Source of the DNA: Delphinapterus leucas
Taxonomy: Eukaryota > Chordata > Mammalia > Artiodactyla > Monodontidae
DNA length: 64,000 nt
Direction: 5' to 3'
NCBI RefSeq assembly: GCF_002288925.2
Contig: NW_022098037.1
Span: 4,190,227 to 4,254,226, forward strand
Below are positions 36,380 through 47,700 of this stretch, one piece after another. Below the pieces are notes generated by a model. The model was not told the origin of the DNA. It did not search any database and saw only the letters and a program-made list of their open reading frames with translations. The stretch's first letter is position 1, and each line of letters begins with the position of its first letter. A program made the translations under genes and the position numbers.

Positions 36380-36427
36380 CCTTTTGTCTCCTATCAAACC
36401 ATCAGTGCTTTGATAGGAGGCAAAAGG
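36380..36427. repeat. Near-perfect hairpin, 19-bp arms
   Basis: Arm 36380-36398 (CCTTTTGTCTCCTATCAAA) pairs with 36409-36427 across a 10-base loop. The one mismatch becomes a G-U wobble in plus-strand RNA, so all 19 pairs can form. The stem does not extend cleanly beyond, which argues against a classical microRNA precursor. Confidence 0.9.
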
Positions 36428-36660
36428 CATTCTGTGTTGACTGATTAATAAACATGTTTTAGCGGCTCCGGGTGCTCCAAGTCTAGAGGGAAAAAGGTCT
36501 AGACTCAGATAAGTAAAGCCATAACTCATGGCAGAGCACACCCTGGGCCTGAGGAGGCTGGAGGAGAGCCACCAAGTGTGGGCTGCACAGGCAACGGGAA
36601 CACTGGTGTTAGGAGTGGGCTGCTTGGAACGTCCCAGGAGTGGCTTGCCTCGTGTTACAG

Positions 36661-36720
36661 ACTAGGAATCCAGCTGTCTGGAGGTGGAAGGATCCATGGA
36701 TGGTGCATATTGCAGAGACA
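36661..36720 (-). repeat. Inverted duplication, 60-bp arm 2
   Basis: The reverse complement of this segment matches 33349-33408 at 58 of 60 positions. It begins ACTAGGAATCC and ends GCAGAGACA. The flanks are unrelated to the flanks of the other arm. Confidence 0.9.
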
Positions 36721-37209
36721 TGGTTTCAAAATCTTTTGCAGGATGCACATGTTAGGAAAGAAGTCCTCAAAAAAAACACAAAGAACAACACAACAACAAA
36801 AACCCTCTAATGGCTTTAAATGAGCATTCAGGTATTAATCTCTGGCCATGTAGACAAGGGGTTTCCCAAATTATCTCAAATACTGACGGCATGATTGACT
36901 GACTCTTGGGAAAACAGACCACATATAAGAAACACAGACTTCCCTGAATGTGCTGGGTAGCTCTAGGAAGGAAGAGAAGCCCCCAAACAGACCTGAAATC
37001 AGCAAAAGCAGATCTACAAAATGGGGTGATGTAGCTAACACACTTAGCATGAGACCTGGCCCTGTGTGAGAAATGCTTGACAAATGAGGGCGATTATTAT
37101 TACGATTTATGACTAGCTGTCCAACAGCCTACCAGCTGAGCACTGGGATGGGAAAAGCCTCTGCGCCTGAACAAAAGCAGGGATGGGGGACTTGGTGCCA
37201 TAGAACTAA
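36721..37209. other. Unassigned sequence
   Basis: No recognised feature apart from short A-rich stretches near 36770-36800. Confidence 0.45.
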
Positions 37210-37317
37210 CCTTTACGCAATACCTTGCCCGTTTTAGGCACTCTGCTAGCTGCTTCATGTGCTGTTCTCATTTGATCTTCTAAACTGTCCTTTCAGAGAC
37301 ATGCTGTATACCCATTT
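37210..37317 (-). mobile_element. MIR fragment, split by SINE (left part)
   Basis: Reverse MIR: TTTTAGGCACTCTGCTAGCT, CTCATTTGATCTTCTAAAC, then TATACCCATTT. It continues at 37648-37745 after the SINE insertion. Confidence 0.78.
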
Positions 37318-37633
37318 AAAATTTTTTTTTAGATGTTGGGGGTAGGAGTTTATTAATTAATTAATTTATTTTTCCTGTGTTGGGTCTTCGTTTCTGTGCG
37401 AGGGCTTTTCTAGTTGTGGCAAGCGGGGGCCACTCTTCGTCGTGGTGCGTGGGCCTCTCACTATCGCGGCCTCTCTTGTTGCAGAGCACAGGCTCCAGAC
37501 GCGCAGGCTCAGTAGTTGTGGTTCACGGGCCCAGTTGCTCCGCGGCATGTGGGATCCTCCCAGACCAGGGCTCGAACCCGTGTCCCCTGCATTAGCAGGC
37601 AGATTCTCAACCACTGCGCCACCAGGGAAGTCC
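37318..37633 (-). mobile_element. CHR-type SINE, subfamily with a non-tRNA 3' tail
   Basis: A reverse-oriented SINE with CTGTATACCCATTT at 37304-37317 and 37634-37647 as a perfect 14-bp target-site duplication. Next to its tail it carries TGTTGGGGGTAGGAGTTTAT and a TTAA-rich run, shared with the SINE at 1716-2028. Confidence 0.95.
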
Positions 37634-37647
37634 CTGTATACCCATTT

Positions 37648-37745
37648 TTTATAAGAAGGCTCTGGAGATGTTAAGCGCGTCCAAGAGCACAAAGATGACT
37701 GGTGGAGAGTGAAGATATGCATGCAGGTGCCTGACTCCAAATTCC
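37648..37745 (-). mobile_element. MIR fragment (right part)
   Basis: Continuation of the MIR at 37210: AAGGCTCTGGAGATGTTAAG and CAAGAGCACAAAGATGACTG. Confidence 0.7.
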
Positions 37746-37809
37746 ATCAGGAGCCCCACTGCTGAGTCCCAGACTGCTTTGTTCTCTTGCAGAGCAAACC
37801 TCGCATCTG

Positions 37810-37962
37810 CCTCTTCTCTTGTGGACGTCCAAAAGACAGACAGTAAGCTCCACGAGGACAGGAACTTTTATGCTTCTCTTCATCGTTAATTACACCCTCA
37901 GTGCCATCCACAGTGAGTCCATGCTTGGTGCTCAGTAAATACTTGCTGAGAAGTGAGCAGAC
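37810..37962 (+). mobile_element. L2 3' end fragment
   Basis: CAGTAAGCTCCACGAGGACA, then CTTGGTGCTCAGTAAATACT, the standard L2 terminus. Confidence 0.75.
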
Positions 37963-38454
37963 TCTGGGCCTGGGGAGAAGTGTTCTGCCCCCAGCACCAC
38001 TTTCCATCCATACGAGAGTGAGCTTTTCGCTTAGGAGGGCAGGGCCTGAGCCCAGGCCTTCCTGGGGAGAAGGAAGTTTTTGACTGGGGAGTTTAAGGAC
38101 TCCTTAGTCAAGATGAGACTTGGGTCAACCCAGATGACAAAGGAGCTGGGAGACTCGGGATGGAGTTACATCTGGAAGATATGCCTGGGGGCCTGTCTTT
38201 TACTATTTAATTCCCAGTCCTGATGAAAATTAAAATAACTAAAGTCCTGGAGATCTAGAGAGTCCCAGAATTGTGACAACCATCTTTAATTGGTTTAGCA
38301 ACCAACAATCTAATTAAAGTTTTGGCAACATTCTGATTTTGTGCTACAAATAGCACACAATAGTATACACACACATATATATTTGCCAACCCTTGTCTTA
38401 TGTGGGAAATCGAATTTTAAAACAAAAAGAAACCATGTCCGTCATTACTTTTCT
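37963..38454. other. Unassigned sequence
   Basis: No recognised feature. A short CACACATATATAT run lies near 38370. Confidence 0.45.
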
Positions 38455-38565
38455 AATAATTTGGTTATTCAACCACTCATTGTCATTTAACTCCTTTGAG
38501 CCTCAGTTCTTTCCGTAAAATGGGTATAATAAAACCTTCTGCTTCATGTGATGAGTGCACGCTGG
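38455..38565 (+). mobile_element. MIR-like fragment
   Basis: GAGCCTCAGTTCTTTCCGTA and AAATGGGTATAATAAAACC match the MIR centre. Confidence 0.65.
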
Positions 38566-38619
38566 AATATGCTAAAATGCCCCGAAAACCAGAAAATAGT
38601 CTCTCAACAGCAGGGCTTT

Positions 38620-38835
38620 GTCTATCTTTCTCACTCTGGCTGCAGAAGCTAAGAGGGAGGCCCTGGGCCCCTGCCCTGGCTTAGCCACCTGCTGGCTGTG
38701 TTCTCAAGCGAGTTTAGGAGAACCCGTGCCTCAGTTTCTTTACCTGTAACAGGAGGGTAATCATGGACCCAGCTCCTAGAATTGTTAGAGAGATTCAAGA
38801 TAATGCACCTAAAGAAGGCAGAAGAGGCCCAACCC
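38620..38835 (+). mobile_element. MIR SINE
   Basis: CCCTGGCTTAGCCACCTGCT, then GTGCCTCAGTTTCTTTACCT, then TTGTTAGAGAGATTCAAGAT. Confidence 0.85.
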
Positions 38836-40004
38836 ATGAGAAATGTTAAAAAAAAAAATGTTAACTGTGATTATTACTCTGCTTTCACGATCAGCACACA
38901 AATGTCGATTCTGGCCAGTTACATGCTTCCTGAGCACTGGAAGGGGATGTTCACAGCTGTCCCCAGTAATGGGCGGGTTGAGGGGTATGCAGACCCAGGC
39001 CCACCCGCAATCCAATAAAGGTGGTCATTTTGCCAGACAGAGAGGACCCAGATAGAAGAACTTTTTGGGGTATGTGCTCTTTATTTCCTTTTCCTCCCTC
39101 CCTCTGTCCTTCCTGTTATGTTTTCTTCTCTATTTAAATAAGCCGCAGAATTCAGGGCTGCCTAGGAGGAGATGCTAGGGCAGCTGGGAGTCCAGCTGTG
39201 AGTTGATGAGGAAACAGGCTAAACCCCTGCTATTCCACCCCATCCACTCAATCTTCCCCAATTAACTGGAAGTGAGGCAGTGATCTCCTAACAAAGTTCC
39301 ACTTTCTGCTCCTAACAAAGCTTGTATAACAAATGCAAACGCTTGGCTGTCAGCATCCAATGGCCTGGATATCCATCACATCCTTCCACACCTGAGTCAG
39401 CACAAGGAGGCAGGACCAGGACCACAACCTCCTGTGTGCTACGCTCAATGCTGTGCCGGCTCCAGTGGTGCTTACAAAATGCTTCTGCATGACAATAACG
39501 AGACAGGTCCCTCCCAGGGGATTTTATAAGAGGAGACTTACTCTGGGCTTGCCTGTGTCATTCCTTTGATTATTCAGACTTGGGATAGGGGCAAGAAAGG
39601 TGTCACCATTTCACTTCTTCCTCCTACCTCTTTGAACCGCGGGCCCAGGTCTTTTTCCCTTTCAAAAATTTGCCTCAAAGACATCTTTTTCATTTTACCT
39701 GAGGAATGACTCTAATGGTCTAATTTTTGACTGCTTCCTCATGTAATATAAGCAACCTGTGAGGTTTCTTACACCTTTTGAATTTCCAATTTTTTTCTAA
39801 ATCAATTCCCTCTTGGCAAGACATTATTACTTTTTGCCCAATATAAATACTATCATCCACAATTCTCTTCCATTAGAAAACATAACATATTCATATTTAA
39901 AAATAAGCTCTGGTATTTAAAATCTAAGTACTGTCTTGCATATTACTTCAGTAACAATTTCTACACTGGAAAAATGCACAAGAGTATAAAATATGAAATA
40001 AGTT
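38836..40004. other. Unassigned sequence
   Basis: About 1.2 kb with no recognised repeat, exon or RNA gene. Confidence 0.45.
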
Positions 40005-40160
40005 TGATGGATGTGGATATAATCATCCACATTTGCCCAATGAAGAACAAAAGCTCAGGAAAATTAAAGGTCTTGCACAAGTCACGAAGGTGTGTGGCGC
40101 CCAGCTGAAAGCAGAACTGACATCACGTGGTCGTTACACCGCTTTTCCTGTCAGACCACC
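40005..40160 (-). mobile_element. MIR fragment
   Basis: AGCTCAGGAAAATTAAAGGT, CTTGCACAAGTCACGAAGG, then GCAGAACTGACATCACGTGG, matching reverse MIR. Confidence 0.7.
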
Positions 40161-40723
40161 AAAGGCAAACTAGAAAAATTATGAACGTCTAATAATGCAA
40201 AGACCTTTCAAACTTTCATATTTAACAATATATATATTTTTTTCCATAGAGGAGATCCAAAAAGCAGTTACACTCTTTGAGGAGCTGTTTTTAACTAACT
40301 ATATTCTTATCTATATTGAAATTCTATACAGTGATCCATCCAAATCAAGACAAATGAATTTATCTCTGCAGTGGGAACAAATTACTGGAAATTAAGCAAT
40401 GTGACGCTGAATCATTTTATCAGCGCTACTGAACGTGACGTGGCTTCCACTGCAGTACTGAAAGGGTTCACATACAGCCACGTGTCCTGGGCCTTCAGGG
40501 ACATAGGACTTAATGAGGTAGGGCTTCTGTAATATTTTAGTTCTAAACAGAGCCACATGGGAAATCTAGGACATAGATGGTAACATTCAGTATAAACTTA
40601 AAACATTTAAATAGCTTTGCTCAGCAGATAACAACTCACCATATACCCTTTTAGTTACGTCAAGTGACTCTGAAGTTCAGTTATGCCATTAGTTCAAACA
40701 CCACCAAAGACTAAATCCAAACT
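40161..40723. other. Unassigned sequence
   Basis: AT-rich. No recognised feature. Confidence 0.45.
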
Positions 40724-41101
40724 CTTATGGGCTGAATCGTGTCTCCCCACCACAATTCCTATGTTGAAGCCCAGTACCTCTGAATGTGACTGAATTTGGA
40801 GATAGGGCCTTTAAAGAGGTAACTGGGTTAAAGTGAGGTTGCTAGGATGAGTCCTCACCCAATAAGACTGATGTCCTTATAAGAAGAGAAGATGAGGACA
40901 CAGACATCACAGAGAGATGACCATGTGAGGACACAGTGAGAAGATGCGTATCTGCAAGGCAAAGGGAGAGGGCTTAGAAGACGCTAAACTTGGTGACACC
41001 TTAATCCTGTTCTTGAGCTTCCAGAACTGTGAGAAAATAAATTTGTTGTTTAAGCCAACCAGTCTGTGGTATCTTGCATGGCAACTTAACAAACTAATAC
41101 A
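40724..41101 (+). mobile_element. MaLR-type solitary LTR (MLT1-like)
   Basis: A complete LTR layout: TATGGGCTGAATCGTGTCTC, TATGTTGAAGCCCAGTACC, TGTCCTTATAAGAAGAGAAG, CCAGAACTGTGAGAAAATAA, ending AACAAACTAATACA. No internal viral genes are present, so this is an LTR fossil of an old retroelement. Confidence 0.85.
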
Positions 41102-41239
41102 CAAATCTAATACTTATTTTTCTCTCTCCAGTCTCTGTGCCTGTGTTTCCCACAGACTTTTAGTTTATCCTTGATCTGCCAATAATACAAAGATGGGCAG
41201 ATATGGAAGGAGGAATCAGGATAAGTTGAGAGTACCGTC

Positions 41240-41560
41240 TTGTAAGACTACATCTTCCCATGAAATGCCATTCCCCCCTTTGTCTGCCTAGAAAACTCAT
41301 CCCAATTCCCCCAGATCTATGGTTAGATGCTTCTTCAGAGCTTTCATGTCCTCAGAGTGGTGCCCTTGCTACACTTGTAAATCCACCTCTGTCATAGCAC
41401 CTATCACACCATGTTAGAATCGTTTCCACTGCTGCCTCCCTTCGAGATCCTGTGACTGCTTGCAAAGGAGAGACTCATCTTTGTAGCCCAGTGTTTGAAA
41501 CCTAGAAGGTACTCATCAAATGTTGGTTGAAAGAATGAACAAATGAATGAATAAATGAAA
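41240..41560 (+). mobile_element. L2 LINE 3' region
   Basis: CTCATCCCAATTCCCCCAG, then CATAGCACCTATCACACCAT, then TTGAAAGAATGAACAAATG. Confidence 0.82.
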
Positions 41561-42509
41561 TAACAAGGTCTCCACTCCTCCTGGAATAAGCCTAGAGTAA
41601 TAAATATCCAATACAGTTCGAAGAACAGTTGTGTGTGTTCATTGAGGGAAGAAAAGTATTAAGTTATATGAAGCTAAAAAAAAACGTAGTAAACTCTACA
41701 GAGAGAAAGTGCCTGTCGATGAGTTTAAGAACAGTGAAGAAAGTAATTGCAGATGAGAAGTTGAAAAAAGTGGAACCAGAGAGCTTGGGACAGAACAACA
41801 TAACCCAAAAGGGCTACACCTGGGTGTAGACTTGTTTAGACAAACGCTCACTTGAGGGAAGGAATCACAGGGTCTATTGTTCTGAACCAGGCCCTCGAGC
41901 ATCCAGCCTGAAAACAATGCCCTCGTTTTGAAGTTCAAGAAGCACAGATTCAAAGGATACTCCACGTGCAGTTGAAAAAAGACAGTCATGGCCCTGGAGG
42001 TAAAAATCACCTTACCCATAAACAGAACCATGAGAGAATGGGGAACAAGGAGATAAAAATGAACTGTGTGTGTTTTCTTCTAAAGGGCAGCAGAAGCAGA
42101 TGAGCGTATGTTAATGGATCATGCAAGGGGGAAAGGAGGTTACAAATCACAGAACTCAGGAATGGGGCAGAGACCCAACAGGTGGTAAGAAGGAGACGAT
42201 GCAGTCAGTCAGGGTGACTGGGGAGTAGTGTGAGAAGGTGGCTTCAGATAACAGGCAGCAGGGACTCAGCCTCTGCCCGCCTCTCCTCACTTTTACCACC
42301 ATCGCCTATCAATAATGAGCCTGGTTAATATAGGATACACAAAATCGACAGGAATCCACATATTTAGGCACCACGAAATGAGGTAAAAGGAAAAGAGAGC
42401 CCGATTTTCAAACGATGAAAGTGACCCTGGAAATTGTAATTTGGCAAGTTTGCAATATTGTGAGAGTAATAAAAAATCTGTTAACATCTAGAGGGAATAA
42501 ACCAAAAGT
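41561..42509. other. Unassigned sequence
   Basis: About 950 bases with no confident repeat or exon. Confidence 0.45.
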
Positions 42510-42522
42510 AATAAGAAGGTGA

Positions 42523-42750
42523 TGGGCTTCCCTGGTGGCGCAGTGGTTGAGAGTTCGCCTGCCAATGCAGGGGATGCGGGTTCGTGCCCCGGTCCAGGAA
42601 GATCCCACATGCCACAGAGTGGCTGGGCCCGTGAGCCATGGCCGCTGAGCCTGCGCGTCCAGAGGCTGCGCGTCCGGAGCCTGTGCTCTGCAACGGGAAA
42701 GGCCACAACAGTGAGAGGCCCGTGTACCGCAAAAAAAAACCCCCCCAAAA
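42523..42750 (+). mobile_element. CHR-2-like SINE with internal 15-bp duplication
   Basis: A forward SINE with AATAAGAAGGTGA at 42510-42522 and 42751-42763 as its target-site duplication. Inside, 42651-42665 and 42666-42680 are tandem near-copies of CTGCGCGTCCGGAGC. The tail is unusual: nine A, seven C, then six A. Confidence 0.95.
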
Positions 42751-42763
42751 AATAAGAAGGTGA

Positions 42764-43789
42764 GCTTTAGGAAGGAAAAAAGAAAAAAGCACGCCAAATT
42801 TGACTGCTTTTCTGATGGAATTACAAGATTATTAGTTTAAGGGAATGGAGCAGATGTGATATATTTGAATTTTATTAGAGCATTTGGAAGAACATCTCAT
42901 ACAACTTCCTACATAAAATGAAGTAACTTTGGCTTGAACCAGGACTGAGGAGATAATAAATGAGGGGAACAATACAGTGCAATCAATCTCATTGGGAGGA
43001 AGGTGGTTAAGAGGTGGCACAAGGGTCCCTGCTGTGTAGGGTGGACAGAATATTCTTTTTAATGATCTGTGCAGAAGGAAGGATGAGAGTTGCAGACAGG
43101 AAACACGGAGATTTAATGGACAAAGGGATGAGAAACACGGTTAAAATGATCTGAACATAGAGAAAAATGAGAGCTAACAAATATATTTATATATTTAGAA
43201 AAGTAAATACAGTTGGAAACATATTTGTAAAAATGCACACATAAAAGAAGAAACCAGAAATTAATAACACCGAAAGTTACCCAGAAGCTCTTTGCTGTAA
43301 ACGTGAACTGTAACACAGATTGAAAGTAGAGATTTTAATGACTTATACCATGTCATAACGAAGACATATTATGTACTCACCCCAAAATAATTTTTTAGGT
43401 GCCAAAGGGCTGATTTTTACTCACTTTGGATTTTACCATTATGAATGTGAACCCTCAAGTTTAGCAATAAAACTACTAAAACAGTTGAAATGAACTATTT
43501 CTGGGGCAGGGACAACTCATTCAGTCTCTCTCTGAGATGCTCCCTTGCTTTTTATCTGGTCCTCGATGAGGCCCAGCTTGCCTGTAACTATTTCTGGATA
43601 AATGAACCTTCTCCAGCGCAGTCGTGACCAATTCTAAAAGGATCCTGAGCACCCCTGTGAAGGTTTGCTGCTGCTGCTTTCAGAAATCTCTTTTCAAAGT
43701 TTTAAAAAAAAACCTTAACCAAACAGAGCAGGTTCTGAAAAATAATGATTGTGTCCTGGACTTGTCCACTCTTAAGTTCACGTATTTGT
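42764..43789. other. Unassigned sequence
   Basis: About 1 kb, AT-rich, no recognised feature. Confidence 0.45.
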
Positions 43790-44012
43790 TAGAAGCTAGG
43801 TGAGAAGTCTGGAAGCCGCCATGCCTGGTGTGAACCTTGGCTCAACTGCTGCTGGCCGGTGACCTTGAGTAAGTCACTTAACATTTCAGTGCCTTGGTTT
43901 CCTCACTTAACAAGGGGCTAACGCTAGTATCCAGTCCACAGGTGAAATGATTAAATGAATGGATGCTGTGTAACGCACATAGTGAGCCCCGTGTAAATGT
44001 TAGCCATTCCCC
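43790..44012 (+). mobile_element. MIR SINE
   Basis: GTGACCTTGAGTAAGTCACT, TGCCTTGGTTTCCTCACTTA, then GATTAAATGAATGGATGC, the usual MIR order. Confidence 0.9.
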
Positions 44013-44164
44013 GCTAGACTCACTGTGGGCAGACAACACATTTAAAAGAGATGAATTTCAGAGAAAAACATGCTATTTGCCTCTGGATGCTCATCGATGA
44101 CTATTTGCTGAAAACCAAAAAATGAATTCTGTTTTGTTAGAATTACATAATCTCATGACGTATC

Positions 44165-44325
44165 TTCAAAGCAGGCAATGTGGTCTAGGAGCAGGAAATA
44201 GGCAAGGATTCTAACGCTACTCTGCAGGCTAGCTGTGTGGTTCTGTGCGTGACATGTGTACCTACAAAATGAAGAAACTGACACTTGTCTAACCTTCCTC
44301 CCAGGTTTTGAAGGAAAAATGATAT
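44165..44325 (+). mobile_element. MIR-like fragment
   Basis: AATGTGGTCTAGGAGCAGGA, GCTAGCTGTGTGGTTCTGTG, then CTACAAAATGAAGAAACTG resemble MIR. Confidence 0.6.
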
Positions 44326-44499
44326 AAAAGAGGTGGAAACAATTTTCAGGGCTTATAAAAGAAGTGTTCTTTGGACAAGAATATGAAAATGAATCAAGGA
44401 GGAGAAGGCATATTAAGGGTTACGGGATTCCAGTGTGGCATTCAAATCCAGCCAGTAATGTAACTATCACAACAGTGGCAGCCACTGAAAACCTGCACC

Positions 44500-45190
44500 A
44501 TCCGTGGACTATGGACCACCCTTCTTCATCCTCAGCTTGGCCCTCTTATTCCTCTCCACATCCACTGAACCTCCAGCCTCTGGCGATTCTGCTTCCTTGC
44601 CTCTCTTTTAGACCCATCTTTACCTCTACATTCCGTAGATGCTAACTTGGCTACAGCTCTCATTATTTTTTTTACCAGCATCACTCTCAGAGCTCAGTAA
44701 CAGAGGGAAACAGAGACAGTTTCCTTGTCTCCATCTTGTCCTCCAATGTGCTCTCTCTGCTCTCAGAACAATCTTTCTGCAAAGCTGAACGTGTTAATTC
44801 TCCCTGTTTAAAACCCTCCAGGTGGCACTGTGTACAGCCCTGGAGGCTCTGGTCCCCTCTGACCTTTTAGCTCCTTCTATCACACTCTGGCCTGACACAC
44901 TTCAGTTCTCAGCAGCTCTTCAGTCTGTTTGCCTGGCACCTGGACAACGCTGTCCACCTTTATTTGCTTCCTCCTTCAGGAGATGCAGATGCCATCTCCT
45001 GCAGGAAGCCTTCCTGGTCTTTCTCCTCTCCTTCCTGTTCCTTTAGTTTCTCTACTATGGCATTTATTGTACTCTACTGGAATTGTTTACATGTTTGCAA
45101 ATAAATAGTGGGAGGCAGGAGCTGTCTCACTGCTCTGTGCTCCCAGCCTGGGACACATAGCAGGTCCTCAGGTATATGCTGAGTGAGTGG
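44500..45190 (+). mobile_element. L2 LINE 3' region
   Basis: L2-like order over about 690 bp: TTAAAACCCTCCAGGTGGC, CTCTGGCCTGACACACTTC, GCAGGAAGCCTTCCTGGTC, then GCTCCCAGCCTGGGACACA and a decayed end. Confidence 0.82.
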
Positions 45191-45539
45191 ACCCAGATCA
45201 TCTACATAATCAGGGGCTGCACTCAATATCAAGCCAAGTCTGGGCTTGTGATCCAAAGCTCATTGGTTTTGTGAGCAGTGTACAGGAGGTAGGAATGGCC
45301 CACAAAAGAACCACAGGGATGACACAACCTAAACGTTGCTATAACAAGGTAGGGGATAACTGCTGTAGGCACCCGTTGGCCTGTGGCCCTTAAATTCAGC
45401 CTTCCTCAGCTCATCTGGCCTGGAATATGTTACAGTTTAGATCAAGCCTTGCAGAAACTGTAATAAAAACTGAAGGAGGGGCTGGTCTTTAAATACAAAC
45501 AACAGAGGATGAGGAATGCAGATTGCACCAGAGTGACTC
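45191..45539. other. Unassigned sequence
   Basis: About 350 bases between two L2 pieces. No recognised feature. Confidence 0.45.
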
Positions 45540-45985
45540 TTCCCAACTACAAGCATGATCACATCACACCTCTGCTTCACACCTTCCCATCATAGGAAGG
45601 CTGAAGTCTAACAGCCTCCTTTCTCTCCTCTTCCTCATACCCACCCACACTACATTGCTAGTGGCACCACATGGTGCACTCCTCTGTGCCTTTGCACATG
45701 CTGTTTTCTCTGCCTACAGTGCCTTCTTCCCTCATCCTCTTCTCAGGTTTTCCTGGTGAACTCCTGATCATCTTTAAAGTCTCATCTCAACTGTCACCTC
45801 CTCTGAGAAGTCTTCCATGAACTCTCTAGGTAGAGCTGAAATGCCTCCTTGATGCCTCCAATACACCTTGTAATCTACCATGTAATTGAATAGATTGTCT
45901 GTTTACATGCTGTTCCTTCCCCACATGGCAGGACTTAACACATTTTTGTATTCTGGGATACTAGCATAATGCTCATCCCAGATTA
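45540..45985 (+). mobile_element. L2 LINE 3' region
   Basis: TCACATCACACCTCTGCTTC, GTGCCTTTGCACATGCTG, CTCATCTCAACTGTCACCTC, then TTCTGGGATACTAGCATAAT. Confidence 0.85.
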
Positions 45986-45999
45986 AGAACTCAGTAAAT

Positions 46000-46332
46000 G
46001 GAGCTTCCCTGGTGACGCAGTGGTTAAGAATCTGCCTGCCAGTGCAGGGGACTCAGGTTCGAGCCCTGGTCCGGGAAGATCCCACATGCCGCAGAGCAAC
46101 TAAGCCCGTGCGCCACAACTACTGAGCCTGTGCTCTAGAGCCCACAAACCACNNNNNNNNNNNNNNNNNNNNNNNNNNNNNNNNNNNNNNNNNNNNNNNN
46201 NNNNNNNNNNNNNNNNNNNNNNNNNNNNNNNNNNNNNNNNNNNNNNNNNNNNNNNNNNNNNNNNNNNNNNNNNNNNNNNNNNNNNNNNNNNNNNNNNNNN
46301 NNNNNNNNNNNNAAAAAAAAAAAAAAAAAAAA
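46000..46332 (+). mobile_element. CHR-type SINE containing an assembly gap
   Basis: The SINE head (46000-46152) has intact B box GGTTCGAGCCC. The body is missing as N, and the tail returns as a poly(A) run from 46313. AGAACTCAGTAAAT (45986-45999) and AGAACTCAATAAAT (46333-46346) form a 14-bp target-site duplication with one difference. Confidence 0.92.
46153..46312. other. Assembly gap, 160 N
   Basis: One run of N inside the SINE. Long-form copies elsewhere in the window are about 340-365 bp, so the gap size is about right. Confidence 0.99.
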
Positions 46333-46346
46333 AGAACTCAATAAAT

Positions 46347-47700
46347 TATCTGTTAAATTGAATCTGTTGAATTCACATGGAAGAGAACACTTACCGAAAG
46401 CCTGAAAAACTAAAGTGGTTATACTTTTGTGTTTCATTTGACTATAGGGAACATTATTAGAATAAACTAAAATGATCAAGAATGTGCAGAAAGACCTTCA
46501 CAATCAGAAACTATGGGGATACCAAACTTTTTAGTTAAATAAACTGAACATAAGAGCAATCACAGAAAAGAATATTTAATGGCTTTAGGGTACAGGTAGA
46601 AATCACATGATATTTTTAGATTGCTTTCTTTAAAAATGCATCAAAGCATTGGCAAAAAGTCCAAAACAGGCTTTCAGAAGTGGTATTTTACAACAGGTAT
46701 TTAAATTCTACTTTCACAGTGAGTTTATTCAGAGTAATTGTACAATAAAGAAAAGCACTTGGCCTTCGGGTCACTATGCATATATAGCTAAATAATGCAA
46801 CTAGATGACAAGTAATTAACCAGAATAGCAAAACGGCCAATCTAATGGGGCCAGTTTGGGTCTGAGTGGCTCATAAAAACACTATGTGGTTAAGCTATAG
46901 GCACCTATGAAGACAATGAGTTGCGGTCTACCTACAGCCTAACAAATCCCTCCTGAGACTAAAGAGATATGGAAAGAGCAGTCTCAGCGATGGGGCAGTA
47001 TCATTGGAAGTTCTGCCCAGGAAGGAGTTGTGATGCCATCTTGATCCTTATTATCTAAAACTTCTAATGACATAGGAACTACCTCCAAACAACTGATATC
47101 AACATTATCAGGTTGACCCTTCCATTACTAGAAATAATAGGAAAACAACATCAGTCAAAGCTTATTTTAAATCAATTTGAAGAAATACTTCCTGACTTAT
47201 TACTGGGGTAGTACAACAGGTTGAATGTTTAGTAAGTGGAAACTAGTGGCAGAGGAAGTCCAAAATGGCTTTCTCCCTTCTTCTTTGATGACTTATACAT
47301 GGTAAGCATGAGTGAATTAATAAAGTCACAAACAAGAAATATTATTTCTTTTTTAATGATCAAGAATTTTTTTTTTGGTTGTTGTGTTTTGTTTTGGGGG
47401 ATTGGTTTTGTTTGTGTTTGCTTGTTTAGTATATGAAGGCATTCTAGTTTTGTTAGGATTCAAGCTAGGAACAAGAAGGCATCCTTTAAGAACTGTCTAG
47501 CTACCCTTATCTTTATCAAGAAGAATCTAGCAAATGTCATACTGGCTAATGGGGCAACAATTAATTTTTTATTTTAGATTTTTAAGTGAGAGATAAAACA
47601 ATATAGCCATTACACACAAACCTGTCCCCCAATCTCCAATATTATTTATTCTACACATATTCACTGAACATAAATACTCTAGGCCTAGGTGGGAACGTGA
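46347..47700. other. Unassigned AT-rich sequence
   Basis: About 1.35 kb with no confidently recognised repeat or exon. A T/G-rich run lies at about 47368-47430. Confidence 0.45.

Noticed and set aside
36380..36427. Hairpin as a microRNA gene
   Set aside because: The stem ends at 19 bp and the flanks do not continue pairing, which is too short for a normal precursor. Kept only as a structural finding.
40724..41101. Endogenous retrovirus genes near the LTR
   Set aside because: No gag, pol or env-like frame lies beside it. It is a solitary MaLR-type LTR.
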